Below, piece after piece: positions 16,629 to 26,483 of a stretch of 64,000 nt of DNA. Each line of letters opens with the position of its first letter. Within the stretch, counting starts at the first letter, position 1. A model generated the notes under the pieces. That model saw only the letters and a list, made by a program, of their open reading frames with translations. It searched no databases and was not told the origin of the DNA. The stretch lies in assembly GCA_017416485.1 (NCBI GenBank), contig JAFQCH010000018.1, positions 62,001-126,000 on the forward strand, written 5' to 3'. Origin of the DNA: Clostridia bacterium (lineage in GTDB: Bacteria > Bacillota > Clostridia > Oscillospirales > Acutalibacteraceae). The position numbers and the translations under genes are program-made.

Positions 16629-18809
16629 TTATTTCACTTCCTTTACATGAATGCGGATCACTTCGTGGTCATTCCAATGCTGTTGCGAGAAGTTGATGCC
16701 TGCTTTCATGAGTGTTTGTCCGTGATATTCTTCACCGTCAATATCACATTCGTATATCTTTTCGGGATCAAGACCCTTGAAACGGACGATGTGGTTCTTC
16801 ATGGCATCTCTGCGCATGACAATGACTGTCAGCAGAGCTTCGGATTTGTCTTCGGAAACAAATTCCCATGCACAGTCAAAGCCGTCTTCTTCGGGTGTTT
16901 TAATGCGATACAGATCACCCCAACGGATAAGATCATAATATTCGTGATATTCGGCAATCTGTCTTTTTACACGGAAAGCATCTTCCGCACTCAACTTGGT
17001 CGGGTCAAGTTCATAACCGAATGTGCCCCACAGTGCGACCGCACCTTTTGTGTCATAGCCTGTTCTGCGGCAGGCAGAAACATGGGCCCCCATGGTGGAA
17101 GCGGGATAGCACAGCGAAGTGCCGAACTGAATGGAAAGTCTTTCGATGGGGTCTGTGTTGTCGCTGGTCCAGATCTGCGGGGAGTAGTACAGCATACCGG
17201 GATCAAAGCGTCCGCCGCCGCCCGAGCAGTTTTCAAGCAACATTTCGGGGAAATCACGGGTCAGCCTGTCCATGATTTCGTAAGTTCCCATCACAAAGCG
17301 GTGGAAGAATTCTTTCTGTCTTTCAGCAGGGAGCAAGGCACTGCCTGCTTCGGTAATATTGCGGTTGAAGTCCCACTTCAGATAGTCGATTTTCGTGGAA
17401 GACAAAACATCATACATCTGTTTGTAGATGGCATCGCGGACATCTTTTCTTGAGAAGTCGATCACATATTGCTGTCTGCCGACGGAACGTTCTCTGCCTG
17501 CGACATGGATGCACCAGTCGGGATGCGCTCTGTAAAGGTCGGAGTCGGGGGAGATCATTTCGGGTTCATACCAAATGCCGAATTTAAGACCGAGTGCATT
17601 GACACGTTTGACAAGGCTGTCAAGTCCGCCTTTGAGCTTGTCGGTGTTGACGTACCAGTCACCCAAAGACGAATGGTCGTCATTTCTCTTGCCGAACCAA
17701 CCGTCATCCATAACAAGCATTTCAATGCCGAGTTCTTTGGCTTTTTCGGCAAATGCAACGAGTTTGTCGTCATCAAAACTGAAATAAGCGGCTTCCCAGC
17801 TGTTGATAAGCAGAGGGCGTTTCTTTTCTTTCCATTCACCGCGGATGAGGTGTTTATTATAAAGTTTGTGGAATGTTCTGCTCATGCCGCCCAAGCCTTC
17901 TTCAGAGAAGACCATAACTGCTTCGGGTGTGCAGAATTCTTCACCGGCTTCCAGGTGCCAGCCGAAAGAGGACGGATTGATGCCCATGATCACTCTTGTT
18001 CCGCAGTTGGAATCCACTTCTGCTTCTGCAAGGAAGTTGCAGGAATAAACGAGATTGAAGCCGTAGGCGTTGCCGCTGTCTTCGGTTGCGGTGTTTTCGC
18101 AAAGGGCAATAAAGGGGTTCTGCTGATGGCTGGAGGAACCGCGCTTGCTTGCAACACCCTGCAATCCGTGTGCAAGAGCTCTGCGTTCAACAGTACGTTC
18201 CTTGTTATGTCTGCCGTACAGGGAAATCAGGTCATAGTTCATTTCAGGCAGGTCAAGGCAAAGGCTCATGCTGCGTTCAATGTCCATGGCTGTGTCGGAT
18301 GTATTCTTGATAACCGCCCAACGGGTCATGGCACCAAGATTTTCAAAAACAGTATAGTAAAGGGTCACTTCTGCGCCGCTGACTTTGTCAAGGGTCTTGA
18401 TGGCAAGGGTCTGTGCTTCGCAGTCGCAGTTTGTGTACAGGCAGGGAAGGCCGGGAAGTGCCGGTTTTCCGTTGATGATTTCATGCGAAACATAGCGGAT
18501 GTCGGTGGAGTTGCAACCTGTTTTGTCTTTGATCTGCAATGCGGAAACACGAAAATCACCGCACCCGTTGCAACCGTATTCCATCGGCCATGTGTCAGCC
18601 GAAAAATCACAGAACGGAATATTTTCGTTGCCTGCGCTGAACGAAGCATAAGTGGAGCGCGAACGCAGTGCATTTAAGTTTGTGTCGGGGATTTTTGCAC
18701 CATAATACAGGTGCAGAAGATAATTCTCTTCGAAAATCTCAATAAGATAACTCGAAGTTGCCGTGTCAAGTTTAAAAATTCTGTTTTCGCTGTCAAAAAG
18801 AATAGCCAT
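16629..18809 (-). CDS. Alpha-galactosidase, glycoside hydrolase family 36
   Basis: The 726-residue enzyme has the GH36 N-terminal beta-supersandwich, a TIM barrel and a C-terminal beta domain. Key blocks are LVMDDGWFGKR, the nucleophile Asp480 in LKWDFNRN, LLENCSGGGGRFD and the acid/base Asp550 in WTSDNTDP. It releases terminal alpha-galactose from raffinose-type sugars or glycans. There is no signal peptide, so it is cytoplasmic, and it has the usual length of tetrameric GH36 enzymes. GAGAGGTG precedes the ATG. It follows the nitroreductase gene by 10 bases and is coupled to the FAH gene behind it. Confidence 0.96.
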   Translation of the reverse strand: MAILFDSENRIFKLDTATSSYLIEIFEENYLLHLYYGAKIPDTNLNALRSRSTYASFSAGNENIPFCDFSADTWPMEYGCNGCGDFRVSALQIKDKTGCNSTDIRYVSHEIINGKPALPGLPCLYTNCDCEAQTLAIKTLDKVSGAEVTLYYTVFENLGAMTRWAVIKNTSDTAMDIERSMSLCLDLPEMNYDLISLYGRHNKERTVERRALAHGLQGVASKRGSSSHQQNPFIALCENTATEDSGNAYGFNLVYSCNFLAEAEVDSNCGTRVIMGINPSSFGWHLEAGEEFCTPEAVMVFSEEGLGGMSRTFHKLYNKHLIRGEWKEKKRPLLINSWEAAYFSFDDDKLVAFAEKAKELGIEMLVMDDGWFGKRNDDHSSLGDWYVNTDKLKGGLDSLVKRVNALGLKFGIWYEPEMISPDSDLYRAHPDWCIHVAGRERSVGRQQYVIDFSRKDVRDAIYKQMYDVLSSTKIDYLKWDFNRNITEAGSALLPAERQKEFFHRFVMGTYEIMDRLTRDFPEMLLENCSGGGGRFDPGMLYYSPQIWTSDNTDPIERLSIQFGTSLCYPASTMGAHVSACRRTGYDTKGAVALWGTFGYELDPTKLSAEDAFRVKRQIAEYHEYYDLIRWGDLYRIKTPEEDGFDCAWEFVSEDKSEALLTVIVMRRDAMKNHIVRFKGLDPEKIYECDIDGEEYHGQTLMKAGINFSQQHWNDHEVIRIHVKEVK

Positions 18810-18819
18810 AATGCACCTC

Positions 18820-19341
18820 TCACTTAACTTTTATGATGTAATTTTCTTTTCGCGGTTTTGTTTCGGGGATTACTGAGGGAATACCGAGAATGCAGTGGCC
18901 GATGCCTTCATAGTTTTCGGCAATGCCCCATTCTTTCATAAGTGCTTTGCCTTCCTCGGTTTCAAATTCTTCTTTTGCGCGGTGAATCCAGCAAGCACCC
19001 AAACCCACTGCGTGTGCGGCATTGCAGAGATTGCCGATCACAAGTGAACCGTCTTCGCGGTAGGTTCGCACGTTTTTGTATGCAAACACAACAATGATGA
19101 TCGGTGCTCCGTAAAACGGGTCTGCATCGGGGTTGCCGAGAATTGCGGCATTCATTTTTCTTAAAATTTCAATGGTTTCTTTGTTCTGCACGGCAACCAT
19201 CAGCGGGGACTGCCTGTTCATTCCCGTCGGTGCAAATGTGCCTGCTTCCAGCACAATATCGAGCAGTTCTTCGCTGACTTGCTCATCTTTGAACTGACGA
19301 ATGCTTCTTCTTTGCAGTAAGTCACGAATTGTTTGATTCAT
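18820..19341 (-). CDS. Nitroreductase family protein
   Basis: The 173-residue FMN protein begins with LLQRRSIRQFKDE, the FMN phosphate-binding block, followed by FAPTGMNRQSP and GLGACWIHRAKEEF, all usual in small nitroreductases. It should act as a cytoplasmic NAD(P)H-dependent flavin reductase; the physiological substrate cannot be told. GGGAGGAC precedes the ATG. It is the first gene of the minus-strand unit that includes the alpha-galactosidase, with a promoter at 19408-19380. Confidence 0.92.
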   Translation of the reverse strand: MNQTIRDLLQRRSIRQFKDEQVSEELLDIVLEAGTFAPTGMNRQSPLMVAVQNKETIEILRKMNAAILGNPDADPFYGAPIIIVVFAYKNVRTYREDGSLVIGNLCNAAHAVGLGACWIHRAKEEFETEEGKALMKEWGIAENYEGIGHCILGIPSVIPETKPRKENYIIKVK

Positions 19342-19379
19342 TTTTTGTCCTCCCGTTTAAAAAGAGTTTAATTATTTTC

Positions 19380-19408
19380 AGTATAACAAGAATGCAAACG
19401 GATTGCAA
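19380..19408 (-). promoter_or_regulatory. Promoter of the nitroreductase / alpha-galactosidase unit
   Basis: On the minus strand, TTGCAA (19408-19403), 17 bases and TATACT (19385-19380). Its -35 box abuts the -35 box of the opposite promoter. Confidence 0.75.
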
Positions 19409-19437
19409 TTGATTTTTAAGGAAAAATAAGGTATAAT
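19409..19437 (+). promoter_or_regulatory. Promoter of the DUF5685 operon
   Basis: TTGATT at 19409-19414, a 17-base spacer and TATAAT at 19432-19437, back to back with the divergent promoter. Confidence 0.75.
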
Positions 19438-19478
19438 ATCTTTTAATGTTTCTGAAATCTTGCGAAGGAGGGGTATTT

Positions 19479-20303
19479 GTGTTCGGATATGTTGTTGCAA
19501 ATAATGAAAAACTGTCAAAAGAACAGCTTTCTCGCTACCATGCGCTTTACTGCGGATTATGTCGCAAAATCGGCGAGCGCCACGGCAAGGCCGCAACAAT
19601 TGCCCTGACGTATGACCTTGTTTTTCTGCTGATTGTGCTTTCATCGGTTTACAATGGCAATATTTTGCAACAAAAAACAGAGTCCTGTGTTGCGCATCCC
19701 GTCAAAAAACGCGAGTTTATAACAGATACCTTCACCGACTATGCGGCAGACATGAATATAGCCCTTGCGTATTATAATTTTCTGGATGACTGGCAGGATG
19801 ACAAAAGTGTAAAATCCCGTATGCAGGCACAACTGCTCGGCAAGGGATTGCAGTTGAGCAAAGAACTGTATCCTCGTCAAATTACAACCATTGAACAATG
19901 TCTGCATGATCTGCACGAAGCGGAAAAAAGAGATGAATCCGATCCCGATATTCCTGCCAATATTTTTGGTGCGTTATTGGGTGAATTGTTCCGCTTTGAA
20001 GAAACGGAACTTGGTGAAAAATTATATGACTTCGGCTGCGCATTGGGCAGATTCATTTATCTGATGGATGCTTTTGCCGATTTGAAAAAAGATATAAAAC
20101 AGCAAAAATACAATCCGCTTGTACGCTACAGCAGAGAACAGATTCTGCCGATGTTGCAGTTGCAGATGGCACAATGCACGGAACTGTTCAACGAATTGCC
20201 TGTTGACAAAGACAAAGACCTGTGTGAAAATATTCTTTATTCAGGCGTATGGACAAAAGCGGAAATCATGAAGCAGCAGGAGGCGAAAAAACGGCATGGA
20301 TGA
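19479..20303 (+). CDS. DUF5685 family protein
   Basis: This 274-residue protein begins [16 protein letters not shown] from a GTG start. GAAGGAGG lies eight bases upstream; the in-frame ATG at 19446 overlaps the likely transcript start. The N-terminal block [17 protein letters not shown] and internal [12 protein letters not shown] are typical of DUF5685, a mainly helical family with a conserved cysteine pair near the start. These are usually found in Firmicutes beside J-domain genes, as here. Function is not known. The last eight bases overlap the J-domain gene, so the two are coupled. Confidence 0.85.
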   Translation: MFGYVVANNEKLSKEQLSRYHALYCGLCRKIGERHGKAATIALTYDLVFLLIVLSSVYNGNILQQKTESCVAHPVKKREFITDTFTDYAADMNIALAYYNFLDDWQDDKSVKSRMQAQLLGKGLQLSKELYPRQITTIEQCLHDLHEAEKRDESDPDIPANIFGALLGELFRFEETELGEKLYDFGCALGRFIYLMDAFADLKKDIKQQKYNPLVRYSREQILPMLQLQMAQCTELFNELPVDKDKDLCENILYSGVWTKAEIMKQQEAKKRHG

Positions 20304-21021
20304 TCCCTATAAAATCCTCGGTGTATCTCCGGGTGCAAGCGAAGACGAAGTAACAAAAGCCTACCGCAAACTTGCAAAAAAATACCATCCCGACCTGAAC
20401 CCCGGTGATGAAACAGCCGCCAAAAAGATGAGTGAGATCAATGCCGCTTACGACCGAATTAAAAATCCGACAGGTGCGGGCAATCGTTCGAACGGCGGCG
20501 GAAACACCTACGGTTCAGCCTACGGCAGGCGCACTTCCTATGACCCCTTCGGCGGCTTCAATCCCTTCGGCGGCACATACAGCTCTTATTCCGACCAGTC
20601 TGCCGACGTATTGGGAAAAGTGCGTATTCTTATCAATGCCCGCCGCTATGCAGAGGCATTGCAGATTCTTAATGCCATGTCGGTCAGAACGGCTGAATGG
20701 TATTACCTTGCCGCCATTGCAAACTACGGCGCGGGCAATATTGTTCTCGGTATGGATTATGCCAAAAGAGCTGCTGAAACGGAACCCGACAATCCGCGTT
20801 ATGCCGACCTTGTTGACCGCATGGAAAATGCGGGTTTCCGCTACCGCACTGCAGGGCAGACCCGCTACGGCATGCCGCGGCTTCGCGTGAATAAATTTTG
20901 TTTAGGACTGTTTCTGACCAATCTGCTTTGCAATCTTATCAATTGTTTTTGCAGTAACGGCGGCTACGGTGGATATTACGGCGGATACGGCGGCTCGTGT
21001 TTTCCGTTTTTCTGTTGCTGA
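20296..21021 (+). CDS. J-domain protein with hydrophobic Gly/Cys-rich tail
   Basis: The 241-residue protein starts with a J domain (residues 1-65: [13 protein letters not shown], then [12 protein letters not shown] with the essential HPD), which stimulates DnaK-type ATPases. A Gly/Ser/Asn-rich linker follows, then helical repeats (about 105-180) of tetratricopeptide character. The tail is hydrophobic ([15 protein letters not shown]) and ends in a run of Gly/Tyr and cysteines, possibly a membrane anchor. It lacks the zinc fingers of full DnaJ, so it is a specialised co-chaperone. It overlaps the upstream DUF5685 gene and precedes the zinc-ribbon gene by 23 bases. Confidence 0.9.
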   Translation: MDDPYKILGVSPGASEDEVTKAYRKLAKKYHPDLNPGDETAAKKMSEINAAYDRIKNPTGAGNRSNGGGNTYGSAYGRRTSYDPFGGFNPFGGTYSSYSDQSADVLGKVRILINARRYAEALQILNAMSVRTAEWYYLAAIANYGAGNIVLGMDYAKRAAETEPDNPRYADLVDRMENAGFRYRTAGQTRYGMPRLRVNKFCLGLFLTNLLCNLINCFCSNGGYGGYYGGYGGSCFPFFCC

Positions 21022-21044
21022 TTTTTGTTTTCGGAGGTTATTGA

Positions 21045-21545
21045 ATGAACTTTATTTATCGTTTGCAGGAGTCGTATAACCGTTTTATGTGCGGCAGATA
21101 CGGCAGTGATACACTCAATCATTTCTTGTCTTTTGTGTATCTGTTTCTTGTCTTTCTCGGCTTCATTTTCCGAATTCTTGTTTTTATAACAAAGTCGGTT
21201 GTGCTTTATAAAATCAGATATGCACTCTACATTATTTCTCTGATTATTTTTGCCGTAACCGTCTTCCGTTCGCTTTCAAAAAATCTTACGCGCCGCGCAA
21301 GAGAAAACGAAGCCTTTATGCGTTTGTGGGGCAACTGGCAGCCGTATTTGCACAAACAGGCGAAGAATGCAGAACCGAAAGTGCGTATGTTTGTACGCAA
21401 AATGCAGGATCGCGACCACATTTACAAAAAATGCCCCGATTGCAAGGCTGTTTTAAGGCTTGCAAAGAAAAAAGGCAAACACAAAACCCGTTGTCCCGCC
21501 TGCGGAAAGCTGTTTGAAGTCCGCGTTCTGTTTGGTGAAAAGTAA
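21045..21545 (+). CDS. Membrane protein with C-terminal zinc ribbon
   Basis: The 166-residue protein has two predicted membrane segments (about residues 28-48 and 58-78), a basic region, and a C-terminal zinc ribbon with CPDCKAVLRL and CPACGKLFEV. It follows the J-domain gene with CGGAGG before the ATG and ends at a terminator. The DUF5685, J-domain and zinc-ribbon order suggests a shared role in protein quality control at the membrane, but that is inference. The function is not known. Confidence 0.8.
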   Translation: MNFIYRLQESYNRFMCGRYGSDTLNHFLSFVYLFLVFLGFIFRILVFITKSVVLYKIRYALYIISLIIFAVTVFRSLSKNLTRRARENEAFMRLWGNWQPYLHKQAKNAEPKVRMFVRKMQDRDHIYKKCPDCKAVLRLAKKKGKHKTRCPACGKLFEVRVLFGEK

Positions 21546-21553
21546 ATTGAAAT

Positions 21554-21588
21554 CCGCAGAAGAGTTTTTGCTCTCCTGCGGCTCTTTT
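21554..21588 (+). terminator. Terminator of the DUF5685 operon
   Basis: CCGCAG...CTGCGG stem with an inner AGAG/CTCT, followed by CTCTTTTTT. Confidence 0.7.
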
Positions 21589-21591
21589 TTG

Positions 21592-24500
21592 TTATTTGCC
21601 TTTGTTTTTTTGTTTTTTTTCGGGGTTGAGTGTGGATTTAACGGAATAATACATCTGTGCACTCTGCACGGCCGTGGCACCGAAGCCGAAATCGCTGTAA
21701 TAAATTTTTTCGCGGTCATACATGCGCATGACAGTACTTTCAAATTTATTCGGTGCTGTTTTTTTGATTGCGCGTTCGCTTAACAAATATTTATACGGTC
21801 TTTTTTCAAGTCTGTCAAAGTGTGCATCCGACGCAAACAATCGGTTCTGCACATTATCGACCGTGCCTGCGAAAATCAGAATGTTTTCATTGTCGGGCAG
21901 GGTCAGTGTTTTTGCATTGCAGGTCGGAATGCAAACGGTGAAAATATAGAACTGCTTTGCAATCATGTCACCGTCGGGATTATGCGTGTGTGTGGCGGTG
22001 AATGCAAGCGGCATCTGTTTGATATATCCGGTTTCACCCATGCCGATCAAGTCCCATGCGCCGATCGCTTCAAAGCAATCGCAAATCTTGACGGGAATTG
22101 CCGTTTCGTCGGCCTTGAATGCAACTGTTGTATCACCGGCAAGGGATGTCAGCAGGAACGAAACATTTTCATTGCCGTCGGGCAGTTCAATGGTCTGCCC
22201 TTTGCATTGCACCGCAGAAAAACCGTCTTTCTGTAATCTGAATTCTCTGTTGGCGCAAACAAGAACATCCGGCAGAATTTCTTTCGGCACGGAAACCGCA
22301 TCGGGCAATGTGCTCTTGTCGCGATTATCATTGTCTGTTACTGCAACTGCATTGTAGGGCAAAGAAAGAATTTCAGAGTGGATTGTTTTTTCGTTGCTTT
22401 CCTTTTGCAAGTCAATGGCAAAGGTTCTGATTTCATTTGCACGCATGGCAAAGTGCAGTTCGCCGTCCGTGATTTTTGTTTCTGCAATGAATTTTTCAAC
22501 ACCGTTGACTTCATTTGCAGAAAGAATCGGAGTGCAGAAAGACAGGCAAACATCGTCTGCATTCATGCCCATTGTTTCAACCAGACGAACAATGATTGCA
22601 TCGCCCTTGTGTGCTTTTTTGATGCAGCTTACACGCACATTGTCGTTGTTGATATTTGCAAAGGAGAAGCTGCTTCCCGCTGTGCCTGTGTGCACATTGG
22701 TCACAAAAGTGTGCATGGGCTGGTTGAATTCATCTGCCGCTTGCTGCACATTGCCGTAATCGGCATAAATGGCGAATGAATAGCGGTTCAAACCGAATTC
22801 CATCAGGTGTTGCGAACATTCCCAACGGTAGGCAGAAAGCGGCGTGTGCATGCAGGTCAGGCGCAGTGTGTCGGCATCGGGTTTGTCCCAACCGCTGCGG
22901 GAATCAGACAAAACGGCTATGCAGAAATCATTGTCTGTTGCGCGTATGCCTGCCCAACGCTGTGCGGGCACTTCAAACAAACGTTGTGTGTTGGTGGCTC
23001 TTTTGGCCGTACCGATACCGATGTCATATTCCGCAAACGCATTTTTGTTTGCAAGCGGAAATTCAATTTTGCACAGCGATGCTTCGTGTTGCCAATCAGT
23101 TTCGTTTTCAACCTGCAAAAATCCGCCGTTTGCATCCAAAGACAAAATCTGTTTGAATGTGGAATTCCCGAGTGTGCGGGTGATTTCAACCGAACCTCTT
23201 GCGGGGCCAAAACCGGTTATTCGGATGGCGGGCTTCTGTGCATATTCGACGGCGGGGGAATTGATATCTTCCCATTTGATTTCCCATGCGGGCCACATTT
23301 TGGAATGCACGTTATCCTGAATCGCAATGCGGATGGGCGCATGCAGCAATTCCTTTTTGAATTGCTTGTCAACAATGCTTTCAATGTCGCCGTCTGCATT
23401 TATTTTTACAAAATATCTTTCATTTTCAAGCGTGTGTGTGGTAACTTTAATGGGATTGTTTTCGATTCTGCAACCCGAATCGGAAAGGCGCACGTCATAC
23501 ACTTTCATTCCGCAGGACGGAACCCGGGCGCAGAACAGAACGGTCATTCTGCCGTTGCGGCGCTCTGCAATCTGCGCATAGACCTCATTGCCTTCGCAGT
23601 CAAACACACGCGCAAAGTCAGCATTTTTGCTGTTCAGTGTGATGCTGACGGTCTGTTGTCTTTCCATTACCCCCTGCACGGGATTTGAAACCACAACGGC
23701 AGTTCCTTTTACAAAAGAGGAATCCAGTTTGTCGGCAAGTGCCTGCACAGCGGAAGTGTAAGCATTGGAAAACACATTCATGCTCTGCACATAATCATTC
23801 CAGTTGCGTTTGTAGCAGGTCTGGAAGGATGTGCCCGTTATATCATCATGGAACTGGTGTGCAATGACCCGTTTCCATGCCGCATCGAACATATCCTGCG
23901 GATAATCGCAGTATCCCAACGCAAAAGCGGCGCTTGCGTTGCGTTCGGCTGCATCTGCCAACAATTCACTGCGTCTGTTCCAACGCTTGGACACGGCACG
24001 CGAAGTGTAACTGCCCACACCGTGTTCGGTCAGCAAAAGTTCACCGTCAAAAACGGGCAGCATATCTTTTTGTTCCTGCGGCATGGCGGCAAGATCTTCA
24101 AAAAATTCTTGTGCAGAAGCGGAAAGAACTTCGATATCGCTCTTGTCGTTCTTTTTGGCTTCTTTCACAACAGCACGTACGGATTGTTCGGACGGTGCAC
24201 CGCCTCTGTCGCCCGTGCCGTGGTAAACAAAGGTGCAATCAAGATTGTAATTTGCTTTGTTTTCTTTGAGTTTTTTCTGCAGTTTTGCGTGGTTGCGCAC
24301 GGTCGGATATCCGTTTGTGTATGCACCCGTTTTCAGTGCGGCATAGATTTCATTGCCGTCGGCACCTTTCCATCTGCCGATATCAAAGGGAACATCCTCA
24401 CCGCAACCCCATGTCAGTTTTGAAGTGGAAAAACCTGTTAATCCCGCATGTGCGGCAATTGAGGGCAGTGCCTTGCCGAAGCCGAAACAGTCGGGTAGGA

Positions 24501-24873
24501 AAATGTCTGTTGTCGGCTTGCCGAATGTGTCTTCAAAATAAGTGTTGCCGTACAGAATATTGCGCCATAATGCTTCTGGAGAGGGGGTGTTTACATCCCC
24601 GTTTTCATAACAGCTACCGCAGGGATTCCACTGTTCTGTTGCCGCATAGTGCTTTACCTGCTTAAACAGTTCGGGATAATATTCTTCCAACAGTTCGTAT
24701 CTGTACGAGCCTTCAAAGTTGAATTTGTAATCGGGGTATTTTTCAAACAATTTCACATTGTCATATACCGTGCGGGGCAGGAAGTCGGAGATCGTTTTTT
24801 CAAAATGCCACAGCCATGAGGTGTCCAGATGGGCTGTTGCAACGGTATAAATTTTCTTTTTTTGGTTTTTCAT
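21592..24873 (-). CDS. Alpha-mannosidase-like enzyme, glycoside hydrolase family 38
   Basis: The protein is 1093 residues from the ATG at 24873, which has GGAGG seven bases upstream; a longer frame has no ribosome site. GH38 signatures are the zinc ligands His15 and Asp17 in TAHLDTSWLW, the nucleophile Asp128 in LPDCFGFG, and the zinc His in AHQFHDDITGT. Large beta-domains fill the C-terminal two thirds. The enzyme removes alpha-mannose from glycans; the cytoplasmic location (no signal) suggests imported oligosaccharides. It is monocistronic and diverges from the ceramidase-like operon. Confidence 0.93.
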   Translation of the reverse strand: MKNQKKKIYTVATAHLDTSWLWHFEKTISDFLPRTVYDNVKLFEKYPDYKFNFEGSYRYELLEEYYPELFKQVKHYAATEQWNPCGSCYENGDVNTPSPEALWRNILYGNTYFEDTFGKPTTDIFLPDCFGFGKALPSIAAHAGLTGFSTSKLTWGCGEDVPFDIGRWKGADGNEIYAALKTGAYTNGYPTVRNHAKLQKKLKENKANYNLDCTFVYHGTGDRGGAPSEQSVRAVVKEAKKNDKSDIEVLSASAQEFFEDLAAMPQEQKDMLPVFDGELLLTEHGVGSYTSRAVSKRWNRRSELLADAAERNASAAFALGYCDYPQDMFDAAWKRVIAHQFHDDITGTSFQTCYKRNWNDYVQSMNVFSNAYTSAVQALADKLDSSFVKGTAVVVSNPVQGVMERQQTVSITLNSKNADFARVFDCEGNEVYAQIAERRNGRMTVLFCARVPSCGMKVYDVRLSDSGCRIENNPIKVTTHTLENERYFVKINADGDIESIVDKQFKKELLHAPIRIAIQDNVHSKMWPAWEIKWEDINSPAVEYAQKPAIRITGFGPARGSVEITRTLGNSTFKQILSLDANGGFLQVENETDWQHEASLCKIEFPLANKNAFAEYDIGIGTAKRATNTQRLFEVPAQRWAGIRATDNDFCIAVLSDSRSGWDKPDADTLRLTCMHTPLSAYRWECSQHLMEFGLNRYSFAIYADYGNVQQAADEFNQPMHTFVTNVHTGTAGSSFSFANINNDNVRVSCIKKAHKGDAIIVRLVETMGMNADDVCLSFCTPILSANEVNGVEKFIAETKITDGELHFAMRANEIRTFAIDLQKESNEKTIHSEILSLPYNAVAVTDNDNRDKSTLPDAVSVPKEILPDVLVCANREFRLQKDGFSAVQCKGQTIELPDGNENVSFLLTSLAGDTTVAFKADETAIPVKICDCFEAIGAWDLIGMGETGYIKQMPLAFTATHTHNPDGDMIAKQFYIFTVCIPTCNAKTLTLPDNENILIFAGTVDNVQNRLFASDAHFDRLEKRPYKYLLSERAIKKTAPNKFESTVMRMYDREKIYYSDFGFGATAVQSAQMYYSVKSTLNPEKKQKNKGK

Positions 24874-24895
24874 TTGCAAACCTCCAATCTGTATT

Positions 24896-24924
24896 ATTTT
24901 ACCATTGTTTTTACTACAGGTCAA
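24896..24924 (-). promoter_or_regulatory. Promoter of the GH38 gene
   Basis: On the minus strand, TTGACC (24924-24919), 17 bases and TAAAAT (24901-24896). Confidence 0.75.
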
Positions 24925-24956
24925 TATTTCTTAAAATAAAAAATAAACTTTTCTAC

Positions 24957-24985
24957 TCGACAAATGTAAAATAAAGTGCTATAAT
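24957..24985 (+). promoter_or_regulatory. Promoter of the ceramidase-like / galT operon
   Basis: TCGACA at 24957-24962, a 17-base spacer and TATAAT at 24980-24985. Confidence 0.75.
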
Positions 24986-25027
24986 AAAATATTAACAGAA
25001 CAAAATTTATTTCGGAGGAAATTTAAT

Positions 25028-26470
25028 ATGGAAATTCTTGATCTTGCAACAAAAGCGCTCGGCGGTATTATCCATCTGAGCACAAAACGCCTTGCAGCAA
25101 AAGAAAAGGCAGAACCCCTGCCCGAAGTCGCACCGAGCATTATGAAAAATGAAGACGCCAACACTTTTATCTGCGGCTTTTCCAGCGCAGAAGTCATGCC
25201 TGCAGATGTTGATACTGCAAAATATTACATTGCAGGTTACAGAATCAATCACCCCGTAACGGGAGTCAAAGACCCCACAACCGTCAGTGCCATGTGGCTC
25301 GGTTGCAAGGAAGGCGAAGGCATCCTTCTGCTTTGTGCGGATGTTGTCGGTCTTACGGGCTATGATGTCAATCTTGTGCGTGCTTCTCTTGCAGACTTCT
25401 GCAAAGAAAAGGGATGTAAAAACATCAGCATTTCCTGCTCGCACACCCACGCAAGCATCGACACCGTCGGCTACTGGGGACCGCTTCCCATGTCGGGCAG
25501 AAATGAATCCTATCAGAAACAGCTTTTTGCGGCTCTTAAAAAGGTTGCAATCGAAGCATGGCAGAACCGCACCGTCGGTAATCTGTATATGGGTGATATC
25601 AGTGTTCCGGAAGCCATTGAAGACCACAGAGAACCCATTTTCTGCAATGATAAGCTTACAAGACTTCGCTTTGTTCCTGCAGACGGCAGTGCCGAAACAT
25701 GGTTCATGAACTACAGTGCCCATCCAAACACCATGGGCGGCGACAATACCCTCATCAGTGCAGACTATCCCTGTTACATGCGCCGCAGAATCAACGAAAC
25801 CAAAAAGGTCAATGTGCTCTTTGCTGTCGGTGCCATTGCTGCTGTTGACATTGCCCCATCTGTTGCCGAAGACCGCACAGAACGCACCGAGCGCGGCGGT
25901 CAGATCCTCGCTGATGCTGCATGGAAAATTGACAATGATGAGCTTCTTAAGTCCGAAATCACCGTTCTCTGCCAGCCCTATTATGCACCTGTCGATAACT
26001 GTTTGCTGGCACTTATGCCGACCATCGGTGCCGTTACATCCGTCAAAGCTCCCTGCAAGGAAGGCAAACTCGGTATGGCTCTGATTACCGAAATGACATA
26101 CCTGAAAATCGGTTCCCGTCAGATTCTCATGATTCCCGGTGAAGCATTCCCCGAAAATATCTACGGTGGTTATGCCGATGCCGAACATTCCGCAACTGGT
26201 CTTCCCGCTGATATCAACTCCACACCGCTTGCCGAAATCGCAGACGATGCAAACCTTGTTGTTTTCGGTGTTACCAATGATATGACGGGCTACATGGTTC
26301 CTAAAAATGATTTCGTTCTGCATCCCACACAGGCATACATCAATACCTGGCATGACCGTTTTGACCGCCATCATTACCACGAAACCAACTCCCTCGGTTA
26401 TCTGACGACCGACAATATGGAAAAGGTGTTCAGCGGCATGATGAAGCGCGTGCGTGACGCGCAGAAATAA
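25028..26470 (+). CDS. Neutral/alkaline ceramidase-like protein
   Basis: The 480-residue protein matches the N-terminal domain of neutral non-lysosomal ceramidases, which hydrolyse the amide of ceramide. The expected zinc ligands are visible: His139/His141 in CSHTHAS, His232 in YSAHPNT, Glu372 in IPGEAFP and Tyr422 in NDMTGYMVP. The catalytic serine of known ceramidases (in a GxxSPN-type motif) aligns with Ala276 in VDIAPS, so the classical reaction is doubtful. There is no signal peptide and the C-terminal immunoglobulin-like domain of true ceramidases is absent. It precedes galT by 13 bases, so the two form an operon. The substrate may be another amide or a sugar derivative. Confidence 0.8.
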   Translation: MEILDLATKALGGIIHLSTKRLAAKEKAEPLPEVAPSIMKNEDANTFICGFSSAEVMPADVDTAKYYIAGYRINHPVTGVKDPTTVSAMWLGCKEGEGILLLCADVVGLTGYDVNLVRASLADFCKEKGCKNISISCSHTHASIDTVGYWGPLPMSGRNESYQKQLFAALKKVAIEAWQNRTVGNLYMGDISVPEAIEDHREPIFCNDKLTRLRFVPADGSAETWFMNYSAHPNTMGGDNTLISADYPCYMRRRINETKKVNVLFAVGAIAAVDIAPSVAEDRTERTERGGQILADAAWKIDNDELLKSEITVLCQPYYAPVDNCLLALMPTIGAVTSVKAPCKEGKLGMALITEMTYLKIGSRQILMIPGEAFPENIYGGYADAEHSATGLPADINSTPLAEIADDANLVVFGVTNDMTGYMVPKNDFVLHPTQAYINTWHDRFDRHHYHETNSLGYLTTDNMEKVFSGMMKRVRDAQK

Positions 26471-26483
26471 GCGGAGGCAAAAA

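Noticed and set aside
25007..26380. 457-codon antisense frame over the ceramidase-like gene
   Set aside because: A shadow of biased codon use on the coding strand, with no promoter or ribosome site.
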